In this document: positions 20,786 through 31,500 of the stretch, in pieces
Layout: the number at the start of each line of letters is the position of its first letter
Numbering within the stretch: position 1 is the stretch's first letter
Source of the DNA: Chachezhania sediminis
Lineage (GTDB): Bacteria > Pseudomonadota > Alphaproteobacteria > Rhodobacterales > Rhodobacteraceae
Assembly (NCBI RefSeq): GCF_009765275.1
Contig: NZ_VOPH01000007.1
Span: 124,001-188,000 of the forward strand
Length of the DNA stretch: 64,000 nucleotides
Direction of reading: 5' to 3'
Notes under the pieces: model-generated
Told to the model about the DNA's origin: nothing
The model's database searches: none
What the model saw: only the letters and a program-made list of their open reading frames with translations
Translations under genes and position numbers: made by a program

Positions 20786-21709
20786 TCAATCTTGCGCCGC
20801 TTTCCAGCGGTCGTGAAGCTCCTTGATCAGGGCCGGGGCATTGCCTTCCAGCCAGCTGACGAATTGCTTTTCCTGGGCTTGCAGTTGGATCTTCAGCCGT
20901 TTGCCGCGTCCGGACGACCGGACATTGGCCGTGCCGACGCCGGGAATGGCGATGCCGTCCGCAGACGCGGGGGCAGGGGCCCGGGGCGCATCCGCGCCTT
21001 GCGCGGCCACCAGCGTATCCAGGAAAGCCTTGTCGGACACGGTATCGGCGGGACCTTCGGCAGACCGGGCCACGGCCGCGGTGCCGAACAGCAAAGCGGG
21101 GTCCGCGCCATCGGAAATCGCGCGCTTCAGGTCTTCCCACCGGGGGCGGCCGATACCCGGTGCGGCACCGATGGCGCGGACCAGTTCATCGCCCACGATG
21201 CGGACCACGCTCAGCATCTGCGACACGCCGGCCTCGGTCAGGTTCAGGACCTCGGCCACGGCCTTGTTGGTGCGTTCGCCCGCGGGGAGGTGATCGCCTT
21301 CCAGCAGGGCCTGCGCCACCAGCGCCCGTTCGATGAAACTCAGGTCGCAGCGGGCCTGGTTTTCCAGCAACTGGTCCTTCAGCGCCTGGTCATCTTCCAG
21401 TTCGGTGACGATGGCGCGGACCTTCAGGCCCAGCTGGCGGCAGGCCTCCAGCCGCCGCCGCCCGTAGATCAGGCCGTACCGGTCGCCTTCGGTGGGGCGG
21501 ACAAGGATCGGCACCCGCTGCCCGTTCCGCTGGATGGACGCAGCCAGGTCGGTCACGTCGATGTCCAGACGGTCGGCCAGCCGGCCGGTGACGTCGATAA
21601 GGCCGGTGTCGATCTCGGCGATGCCGCCACGCAGTCGGCGGTTTTCGCGGACGTCGGGCGCGTTCTACAGCGTGCTGAGCGCCGGGTTCAGCTTGTCCTT
21701 TCTTACCAT
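20786..21709 (-). pseudogene. Second RepB partition protein, early amber codon
   Basis: From the ATG at 21709 the frame reads MVRKDKLNPALSTL, then TAG (21667-21665), then NAPDVRENRRLRGGIAEIDT and a full ParB body: IQRNGQRVPILVRPTEGDRY, GRRRLEACRQLGLK, the helix-turn-helix TNKAVAEVLNLTEAGVSQML and a RepB-type C-terminus ending LHDRWKAAQD. The stop is at codon 15, in context CTG-TAG, so a CAG to TAG change is the simplest cause. Internal restart at an ATG at 21556 would lose the N-terminus. Confidence 0.82.
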
Positions 21710-22896
21710 CTTTGCCCCCGTCTCTGCCCCATGTGGCCTGGATCAGTGCGCCGATCTCGTCATTCACGGCGTTCATGGATTCGATCGCCCGGTCGAAGGT
21801 CGTGCGGGTGAAACCCTTGCGGTCGACCTCGTACAGCGTCTGCTTGGTCAGGCCGGCATCGGAAATCGCTGTGGATTCCACCATGTGATTGGTCAGCACC
21901 GACCGTCCGAACAGGCCGCGGATGAAGGTGATCATCTCGGTCTGGGGGCATCGCCGACCTTGTAGCGGGTCGGCAGGAATTTAAGCCATTCATAGCGCAG
22001 GTTCGCGCCCGCATCCCGGATCACGCCCAAGAGGTCCGAGGTCATCCGCAGGAACTGGCTCATCGACATGAGGTCCAGCATCTGCGGGTGGACTGTCACC
22101 AGAACGCCGGTCGACGCAGACAGCGCCGACATGGTCAGAAAGCCCAGCTGCGGCGGGCAATCGATGACCACGACGTCGTAATCGGTCCCGACTTCCTACA
22201 GCGCATCGCGGACCCGGGCAAAGAAGGCCCGTGCGCCGCCGTTCTGGATGGCTGCCGGTGTCTCGTGCTCGAACTCCATCAGTTCGAGGTTGCCGGCGAT
22301 CAGATCCAGGCCGCGGATATAGGTCTTGCGGATCACGTCCTGGATCGGCACCTGGTCGCCGTAGCGGACGGCATCGTAGAGCGTGCCGCCTTCCATCAGG
22401 TCGATTTCAGGCTGGATGCTGTGCAGCACCGACAAAGAGGCCTGCGGATCCAGGTCGATGGCCAGCACGCGATATCCCTTCAGGGCCAGCCGCTGCGCCA
22501 GGTGGGCGGATGTGGTCGTCTTGCCCGACCCGCCCTTGAAATTCACGACCGAGATGACCTGGAGCGCATCGCCTTCCCGCCGGCCGGTAACATAGGAATG
22601 GGCCCGCTTGGCGTTGCCTTCAAGGGCCTGCCGGATTTCCCAGATATCGTCGATCGTATAGCGGCGGTGGTTGCCGGCCGTCATCTCGACTTCGGGAATC
22701 TTGCCCTCGCGGTGGAGCTTGCGCAGGTAGGTGTGGTCGACGTCCAGAAGTTCCGCGGCCTCGCCACTGGTCAGGCTCCGCATGGTCTTCTGTGCGTCGG
22801 GGGGGAATGTGCTTCTCTCTGCGCGTGCAGATTCGCCGCGAGAAGTTCCGCGTAATGCCCGATGGCGATGTCTAGGTTCTGGTCGCTACCGCTCAC
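21703..22896 (-). pseudogene. Second RepA partition ATPase, one amber and up to three frameshifts
   Basis: From a GTG at 22896 the protein starts SGSDQNLDIAIGHYAELLAA and should continue PPDAQKTMRSLTSGEAAELL, a RepA N-terminus. A lost C in the run at 22799-22805 breaks the frame. Walker A VVNFKGGSGKTTTS is intact. An in-frame TAG at 22198-22196 follows RDAL; the frame then continues VVVIDCPPQLGFLTMSALSA. A second lost C (21944-21948) precedes EMITFIRGLFGRSVLTNHMV, and a third near 21715-21719 removes the natural stop. Length would be about 400 residues, normal for RepA. Confidence 0.82.
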
Positions 22897-23370
22897 GTCT
22901 GCCCGATCCGTGGTCACGGTTTTTTGTGAAACTCGCGGATTTTTTCGAGACTATCGCCCGGGCATGCGGAATCGCGCAAGAGTTGTCCACAGTCTCGGTC
23001 CGACAAGGTTCTGACGGAACGTACATTTCGGGCCGGGACACGGTTCCCTGTCTATCAGAACGGGCCCATGGTGGAAGTGTTTGCCATGCTGAAACGGCAA
23101 ACTGTTGGCGGCCCATGGATGGCATCCCGGGTGGTTCTGTGCGTCCGCCATGTCCGGGCATCGGCCGTTTCGCAGTGAAGCTTCGGGTCGATGGCGACAA
23201 TGTGTGTCGGTAAGACCTATGTTTCACGGACTGACCCGGCGCGGAAGGCCGCCTCTGTTCATGCATGAGTCATGACCCGGGTGCGGCGTGGATCGGAAAC
23301 TGCTATAACCGAATGAAGCCGGATTTTTTGTCCCGCAAAGGCGGGGAACCATTTTTGAGACAACTGCTGC
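22897..23370. other. Upstream region of the second rep module
   Basis: About 470 bp without a recognisable gene. It has two T6 runs near 22919-22955 and one near-consensus DnaA box, TTGTCCACA (22983-22991). It should hold the former repA promoter. Confidence 0.4.
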
Positions 23371-23781
23371 ATGAAGCTCCCCGCCGGGCGGGGGGATCCG
23401 ATGTTTGCTGCGGCGTTCGCGCCCGGGGCAGAGCCAGTATCGGATCGGCACGTCATTCGCTGCCCGCATTCCAAGCCCAACCATCCGTGGACCAATGGCC
23501 ACCCCTCTCGGCAGAATTGGCTATGCCAAATCGCCTGCCGGGCAGCGGTCGAGCGTATGAACCGGACAATCAGGGAGGCGACTGTCAAACGCTTCCACTA
23601 CGACAGTCACGATCACCTTCGTGGCCACCTCGCCGACTTCATGGCCGCTTACAACTTCGCACGCCGCTTCAAGACGCTCGGCGGCCTGGCGCCCTACGAA
23701 TACATCTGCAAGATCTGTACTTCAGAGCCAGATAGATTCACCGTCGATCCGATCCACCAGATGCCGGGACTGAACACCTAG
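23371..23781 (+). pseudogene. IS481-family transposase C-terminal remnant
   Basis: The last ~78 residues (VERMNRTIREATVKRFHYDS, LADFMAAYNFARRFKTLGGL, APYEYICKICTSEPDRF, DPIHQMPGLNT) are a clean IS481 C-terminus with the catalytic Glu in VERMNRT. Just before it, KPNHPWTNG is separated from VERMNR by about 16 foreign residues, where intact relatives join them directly with one residue. The N-terminal two thirds are absent. The stop overlaps the end of the convergent transporter gene by 4 bp. Confidence 0.75.
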
Positions 23782-25010
23782 GTCAACAGGATCCAGCCAA
23801 GGGCCAGTGCCATGCAGATCAGCGACACGGGGATGCCCGCGCGGCAGAACTCGCGCATCGAGATGTCGATATTGAAGCGCGCCGCCTGTTCAACCACGAT
23901 GACGCCGGCCAGACTGCCGAAGATGACCGCGTTGCTGGAAAACCCGGTGCCAAGCGCCAGGGCCGCCCCGACGGCATTCATGTCGCCGGCATGCGGAAGG
24001 AAGGGCACCAGCAGCATGACGGCAGGGCTGTTGCCGACGATGTTGCTGAGCACGCTGGAGACCAGGAAGATGACCGAGGGCTTGCCCAGATCCAGTCCGG
24101 CCGACTGAAGGTCATGTACCAGTTTCTGGGGCAGTCCCGTGTCCGCCAGGGTGGCATTCACCACGAACAGACCCGCCAGCAGCAGAAGCAGGTTGCCGTC
24201 CACCGTGCCCAGCACGTCCTTGGACGCGACCCGCCGGCTGACCAGGATGACGGCGGCCGCCGACAGGGCGATCAGTTCCCTCCTCCAGTCCGAGAAGACG
24301 AAGGCGGCAACCACGGCGGCGGTAATGATCGCCGCCTTCGCCGTGCCGCCGATGTCCAGGGCGTGGCCGGCTGATGTACCGGCAACGGGTTGCGTCGCCT
24401 TGGCCTGGATCGTCCAGCGGCCACGATACAGGACGCAGATCAGCCCCCAGATGATCGGCAGGGTGGCCAGGGCGGGCACCAGCACCACCTTCATATATTC
24501 GGTGAAGGACAGGCCCAGCGTCTGGGCGATGATCATGTTCTGCGGGCTACCGATGATGGTCGCGACCGATCCCGTGTTGGCGGCAAAGCAGAAGCCCAGG
24601 ATGAACGGCACCGGATTGAGCCCGCGCGAGATCGAGATCGAGACCAGCAGCGGCGTCATGGCGATGACGACCACGTCGTTGGTCAGCAGGGCCGACAGGC
24701 CGCCTCCAAGGCCGATGATCAGCATCAGCAGCACCTGCGGCAGCACGTCCAGCGCGGCGACCTTTCGGGCCAGCCAGTCGAAGAAGCCGGACACGGTGAA
24801 GGCACCGGACACGATCATCAATCCGAACAGGAGCCCGACCGTCTGATAGTCGATAGCGTCCCAGGCTGCCTTGGGCCCGATCAGGCCAAGCCCGATCATC
24901 GCCATCGCGCCGATGACGGCCGCACCCGTGCGATCGACCCGGAATCCGGGCAGATGCCCCAGGGCCAGCGCGACATAGACAAGCAGGAAAATGATAAGAC
25001 TGGGGCCCAT
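23778..25010 (-). CDS. ArsB/NhaD (ion transporter) superfamily anion permease
   Basis: 410-residue integral membrane protein with about eleven hydrophobic helices. LSALLTNDVVVIAMTPLLVS and TGSVATIIGSPQNMIIAQTL are superfamily hairpin motifs, repeated in the second half as SNIVGNSPAVMLLVPFL and LGTGFSSNAVIFGSLAG. This two-fold pattern fits DASS/ArsB/NhaD-type carriers. Possible substrates include arsenite, dicarboxylates, sulfate or Na+/H+; none is indicated by neighbours. No arsR or arsC is nearby. Confidence 0.78.
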   Translation of the reverse strand: MGPSLIIFLLVYVALALGHLPGFRVDRTGAAVIGAMAMIGLGLIGPKAAWDAIDYQTVGLLFGLMIVSGAFTVSGFFDWLARKVAALDVLPQVLLMLIIGLGGGLSALLTNDVVVIAMTPLLVSISISRGLNPVPFILGFCFAANTGSVATIIGSPQNMIIAQTLGLSFTEYMKVVLVPALATLPIIWGLICVLYRGRWTIQAKATQPVAGTSAGHALDIGGTAKAAIITAAVVAAFVFSDWRRELIALSAAAVILVSRRVASKDVLGTVDGNLLLLLAGLFVVNATLADTGLPQKLVHDLQSAGLDLGKPSVIFLVSSVLSNIVGNSPAVMLLVPFLPHAGDMNAVGAALALGTGFSSNAVIFGSLAGVIVVEQAARFNIDISMREFCRAGIPVSLICMALALGWILLT

Positions 25011-25508
25011 GGTGGTTCCTGTATGGCGTCGCCCGTGTCGGGGCGATTGCCCCGGTCACGCTGCAACTCGATGCGCCGGGAGCAATTCCCGTACCGATGA
25101 TTCTGTCCGGACAAGTACCCTGCCAGGGTTGTCGGGTGACAGTGTTTCCGAAGACCCGATCCGGCTGCCGCCGGCGAGGCGGTGGCGGGTGTGCTTTTGA
25201 AAGATCTGGCGCAGATGTTCGCCGCCGTCACCTGTGCAGATGGTGGATGGGGCGGTCAAAGGGCCTTGGCTGGATCGACTCTCAACCGGGCGTTGCCGGT
25301 TTGCGTAACGCGCCGGACTGGCCCGATCACGTTCGCGTCATGGAGACGCCGCTCGACACCGTTTGGACCCCGGATTGACCCAATCTTGTGATTGCACAAG
25401 GCCCGCCTTGGCGTCAGTCTGCGCTCGGTACAATCCGCAATAGGGGCGAACCGAAGGCAGGCAATAGCTTCTGCACAGGCCGGGTGTCCACAGGAGAGGA
25501 AGACCACG
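25011..25508. other. Intergenic region between transporter and giant autotransporter
   Basis: About 500 bp with divergent promoters expected. Inverted repeat CTTGTG-ATTG-CACAAG (25385-25400) lies about 110 bp before the autotransporter start, next to TTGACC (25376-25381), a possible -35. No gene is seen. Confidence 0.4.
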
Positions 25509-28500
25509 TTGACCAGTTTCACTTTTGGTCGCTCCCGCCGCCCCGGCGCCTTTGCGACGCTGATGGCCGGGACAATCCTTGCCATGCCTTCGGTCGCCCC
25601 GGCACAGATCTATTGCGGGATCGTGGGTGGTGTCTGCACCTTCCCCTCGGAAAATGAGCCCGCGGTCTACAGCGTCACCGGCAACAGCGGCAGCGACGCG
25701 ACGCCGGGCGAAAGCCTGCCCGACACGGTCTTCGTCGTTCCGTCGGACATCGACATCGCCCTGCCCTATAACACCGCCTACCAGGGGATCTACCTGCGGC
25801 AGGTCGGGGGCGACGGATCCTACAGTGGACCGTCGGCCGGGGGAAACGGCGGCAACATCACCCTGGACGGGCCGACATCCGTCACTGTCTCCATCCCCAA
25901 CGACATCGATATCGGCGACTCTGCCTCGGGGCTTCTGATCTGGACCCAGGGCGGGCCAGGGACGGACAACAACGAGAACAACGGCAGCAATGGCGCGCCC
26001 GGCGGGTCCGGCGGCGTGATTTCGCAGCAGGCCAACTCTATCCTGACCGATGTCTCGCTTCTGGCGGGCACGGCCAATGTCAGCAACACCAATGATTTCG
26101 TCGCGATCGAGCTTCGGTCCTATGGCGGCATGGGCGGCCGCGTGAACGAGAGCATCACCCAGGCACGCGACGGCGGCAATGGCGGCGTGGCCGGCGCCAT
26201 CACCTGGACGACCGGATCGGTCGTCACGGGGACCGCGGCGGCGCCTCTGGTCGGTGCCAACGTCATTGGCATCCGTGCCCGGTCGATCGGCGGGGCGGGG
26301 CCGGACGCCTACAACTCGCACGATGACGAAACCCAGGGCGGCGGTGGCGCCAGCAACGGTGGCAACGGTGGCGCGGTGACGATCCGGAACGATGGCGCGA
26401 TCTCGGTTGTGGGGCGCACCAACGCGACTGGCGCGACCCATGGCGTCTATGCGCACAGCGAAGGCGGCGATGGCGGCTGGGCCTTCAACGTCGGCGTGAC
26501 GGAATACCTTCAGGACGGCGGTCCGGGTGGCACGGGCGGCACGACCACGGTGAACGTGAACGACACGATCAGCGTGACCGATACCGGCACCGGCACGGCC
26601 CATGGAAGCACGGCGGTGACGGCCCTGTCCATGGGCGGCACCGGCGGGAGCGGGCAGTCGCAGCACACCGCGGGCGCGGGCGGCAATGGCGGGGCGGTCG
26701 CGGTGAACGTCCTGTCGAACGCAGCCACGTCGATCACGGCGACCGGCACCAATGTCGACGCGATCTATGCCCGAAGCCAGGGCGGGCAGGGCGGCGCGGG
26801 CCTGTCGAACGCCAACCAGTCCACCGGCGGGGCCGGTGGCAATGGCGGCGGCGTGACGGTGACCGTCGATCTTGAGGACGACCAGACCATCGCGGCCACC
26901 AGTTCGGCGAACGGGACCGACAGCGGACGGGGCATCGTCGCGCAGTCGCTGTCGAATCTCGGCGGCCTCGGCAGCGCAGGGAACGAGTTTGCGGGCAATC
27001 CCGGCGACGGCGGTGCGGGCGGCGACGGCGGGTCGGTCACGGTCACCGTGAATGGCGGCACGATCACGACCGACGGCACCGACGACGCCGGATCCGGCCT
27101 GACCTTCGCGGCCGGCATCTTCGCGCAGTCCATCGGCGGCGGCGGCGGCGACGGTGGCGAGTTCAGCGGCTTCCTGGGTGGCGAGGGCGGATCGGGCGGC
27201 ACCGGCGGGACCGGCGACACGGTCACCATCACCAACAACGGCGTCATGCGCACCAGCGGCACGCAGGCCTATGGCATCATGGCGCAGTCCATCGGCGGCG
27301 GTGGTGGGGCCGGCGGCGCGGCGGACGGCCTGGTCCTGGCCCTTGGCGGATCGGGCGGCGCGGGCGGCACCAGCGAGACCGTCAGCGTCACGAATGGCGG
27401 CACGATCGCGACCACGGGCTACAACGCGACGGGCATATTGGCCCAGTCCATCGCGGGTGGCGGCGGTGCTGCGGGCGTTTCCGGCGCCACGATCAGCATC
27501 GGCGCCACCGGCGGCGACGACACCAATACCGCGGCGGGCGCGGTGCGGATCGCCAATACCGGGTCGGTCACTACGGTGGGCGACGCGGCCCCGGCGATCC
27601 TGGCGCAGTCCATCGGCGGTGGCGGCGGCAGTGCCGCGGGCGATGCCGGACCGGACGACAGTTCCAGCACCGGCGTCCTGGCCATCGGGTCGAGCGGCGG
27701 CGGCGCGGGCCCCGGCGGCGTGGTCAGCGTGAGCGATGTCGGCACCCTGTCGACCCAGGGCGAATTCGCCTTCGGCCTTCAGGCCCAGTCCGTGGGCGGC
27801 GGCGGCGGCGCCGGCGGTAATGCCTTCGCGGTGGGCATCCTGAACATCCCCGCGGGCGCCGTGGGCGGCCAGTCGGGCGGCGGCGGCAATGGCGGCACCG
27901 TGACGGTGACCAATGCCGATACCGTGTCGGTGACCACCAACGGCACCAATTCCGCGGGCATGCTGCTGCAATCCGTGGGTGGCGGCGGCGGGTCGGGCGG
28001 CAATGCCCAGACCGACGCGGTACTGGACCTGATGCAGTTCGCCATCGGCGGATCGGCCCAGGCCGCGGGCGCCGGCAACACGGTCACCGCGACCCTGTCG
28101 GGCGCCACGATCGAGACGCGGCAAAGCCTGTCGGCCGGCATCGTCGCCCAGTCCATCGGCGGCGGCGGCGGGTCCGGCGGGTCGGCCACAAGCAAGGCCG
28201 CCAGCTTCCTGAACATCGGCCTGACGGCGGGCGGGCTTGCCAATTCCGGCGGCGACGGGGGCGCGGTTTCGGTCACCGTCACAGACGGCAGCGCGATCCG
28301 CACCTCCACCGCCAATGACCGGCCCGAGGCCAACGATTCCATCGGCATCATCGCGCAGTCCATCGGCGGCGGCGGCGGCATCGGCGGCGCCTCGGCAGCA
28401 AGCGCGATCACCACGGGCGTGCCCATCGACCCCGAGGATCCGGATTTCACCGTCACCCTGAACGCCCAGTTCGCGATGGGCGGACGCGGCGGCGCCGGCG

Positions 28501-31500
28501 GCGCGGGCGAGGCGGCCTCGGTCACGCTGTCGGGCGGATCCTCGATCACGACGCAGGGCGCCGGCTCTCACGGGATGCTGGTCCAATCCATCGGCGGCGG
28601 CGGCGGCAATGGCGGCGATGCCTCGACCGCTACGACGACGATCCCGGATTCGACCGAACAGTACGGCCTGACCATAAACGGCTCGGTCGGCGGGGCGGGC
28701 GGCGACGGTGGCAATGGTGGCGCGGCCAGCGTCACCATCGGCAGCGCCACGCCCGCCTCCACGGCCTCGGTCATCGCGACCTCGGGCGCCTATGCGAACG
28801 GGGTCATCGTGCAGTCCATCGGCGGCGGCGGTGGCAACAGCGGCGTGCCCACCACCAAGACCAACACGATCCGGGGCGCAGCAACCGTCCATCTCAGCTT
28901 CGGGGTCGGGTCCACGGGCCTGCTTGAAGGCGGGGAAACCGGGGCCGAGGGCGGCACGGCCGGACTGACCCTCTATGGGGACGCGCAGATCGCCACGACC
29001 GGGGCCGGCGCGCGCGGCGCGGTGGTCCAGTCCATCGGCGGCGGCGGCGGCACCGTGCAGGGCGGCGAAATCCAGCTGGGCGCCGACATCAAGAGCGGTG
29101 GCGGCGGCGAGGAAGTCGCCGGGGACGACGGTGGTGACGACGGGGGCGACGACGACAAGGAATACCAGGGCACCGTGACCGTTCAGGTCGGCATGACCGG
29201 CGGGCAGGGCGGCGCCAGCCAGCTGGTCACGGTCGAGACCTACGAGGGCAGCACGATCAGCACCGCGGGCGTCGATGCGGACGGGATCCTGGCCCAGTCC
29301 ATCGGCGGCGGCGGCGGTCTTGGCGGCACCATGGGGTCGGACAACGATACGGCCGACAGCAGTTCCGACGATGCAGTCACGAGCGACGACGACGACGATG
29401 ATGACGATCCCGTAGACGTGACGATGACGGTGACGGTCGGCGGCTCGGGCGGGACCGGGGGTGACAGTGGCGGGGTCGACCTGACCTTCGACAGCCGCGT
29501 CACGACCACCGGCGACTGGTCCGACGGCGTCGTCGTGCAGGCCATCGGTGGCGGCGGTGGCACGGGCGGCACCGCCATGTCCTCCGGCACGGGCGAGACG
29601 GCGCAGCTGGACATCGGCGTCGGCGGCTCCGGCGGGACGGCCGGCAATGGCGGGACCGTCACCGCAAGCTTCAACGACAACGGCAACAACGCCGTCACCA
29701 CCGGCGGCTTCATGGCCCATGGCGTGGTCCTGCAGTCCATCGGCGGCGGTGGCGGCCAGGGTGGCGACGGGTCCGACATGGCCAGCGGCAGCCTGACAAT
29801 CGGCAGTGGCGTCGGCGGGTCCGGCGGATCGGCCGGAGACGGCGGCACGGTGACCATTGCCGACACGGGGGCGAACTTCGTCAACCTGACCACGACCGGC
29901 GACGATGCCTACGGCCTGCTGGCCCAGTCCATCGGCGGCGGTGGCGGCATTGGCGGTGTGGGCAGCGCCGCGGCGCAGGACGACAGCGACGGCCACGCCA
30001 TCGACATCGTCGTCGGCGGGCAGGGCGGATCGGGCGGCAACGGGTCGACCGTCGATTTGAACATGGGCGTCAATGTCCACACCTTCGGCGACCGCGGCTT
30101 CGGCGTTCTGGCCCAGTCCATCGGCGGTGGCGGCGGCGTCGGCACCTCGGGCCAGGCCAGCGGCGTCGCCAGCGTGCAGGTCGGCGGCTTCGGCGGCAAT
30201 GGCGGCAATGGCGGCGCGGTCTCGGTCGACCTGACCGCGGGCACGCTGGTCCAGACCTTCGGCACCGGCGCCCATGGCGTCATCGCGCAGTCCATCGGCG
30301 GCGGCGGCGGTATCGGCGGCGACATCTCGGTCGGACCCTTTAACACGACGCCGGGCTTCGTCGCGGGCGCGGCCGGCACCGGCGGCACGGTCGAGGTGTC
30401 GCTGGACGGCCAGATCCTGACCTCCGGCGCGATGGCCCATGGCATCGTTGCGCAGTCCATCGGCGGCGGTGGCGGCATCGGCGGCGGTGGCGGCATTGGC
30501 GGCGGTACCGACGGGGTCTTCGCCGGTTCGACTTCGGGCCTTCAGGGCAATGCCTACGGCGCGGGTGACGTGACCGTGACGACGACGGGCGAAATCACGA
30601 CAACGGGCGAGAACGCCATCGGGATCTTCGCGCAGAGCATGGGCGGCGGAAACAGCGGCGAGATGCTGGGCACCGTGGCCGTCACGGTGTCGGCCGATGT
30701 GACCGGCGGGTCGGGGCAGGGGGCGGGGATCGTCATCGCCTCGGGCAACGCGAACACGGTGACGGTGCTGGACGGCGCGACCGTGTCGGCCCTGTCGGGC
30801 ACCGCGATCACCTATACCGCCGACAATGGCACCACCACGGACGGCAGCACTGCCGACGTGATGGTGGCGGAAGGCGGCAGCGTGATCGGTGACATCCTCT
30901 TGCGGAACGCCGATGGCCGGACTGCGGGGACCGTCACCAACAACAGCATGACCTCGCTGTCCGGTGCACAGGTCTATCAGGCCCACGTGGTCAACAACGG
31001 CCGCATGGTTGTGGGTGGCAGCGGCGCGGGCGACCGGCTGCGGATCGCGGGCGACCTGACCCAGACCGCCAGGGGCACCATCGTCATGGGCGTCGACTTC
31101 GCGAACCCCGGCACCAGCGACCGCCTTCGGGTCCGGGGCGACGCGGCCCTTGACGGCACGGTCCAGATCGAAGCCGCGACGCTTACAACGTCCGGCAGGG
31201 TCCGGCTGATCACGGCGGATGGGGCGCTGACGGGCAACCTCAGCGTCGCGAACTCGCGCGCGGTGGATTTCGAGTCGACCCGCAGCGGGAACGGGATCAG
31301 CGTCGGCGTGGCAGGCACCCATTTCGCCCGGGCCTTCGACGCGCTCTCGGCCTCTGAACGCAGCATGGGCGCACACCTGGATGCGATCTTCGCCAACGGC
31401 GCTCCGCAATATGCGGGTCTGCTGGGCGGCATGAACGCGCTGGCGGGTCCGAACAGCGACGGCACCGCCTATGCGCAGGCGCTGTCGGCCATGGGCCCCG

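Noticed and set aside
27100-30500. Regular DNA repeats (CAGTCCATCGGCGGCGGCGG type) as a CRISPR or satellite array
   Set aside because: The repeats are in frame, encode the Gly-rich protein unit, and their spacers are also coding and variable in length.
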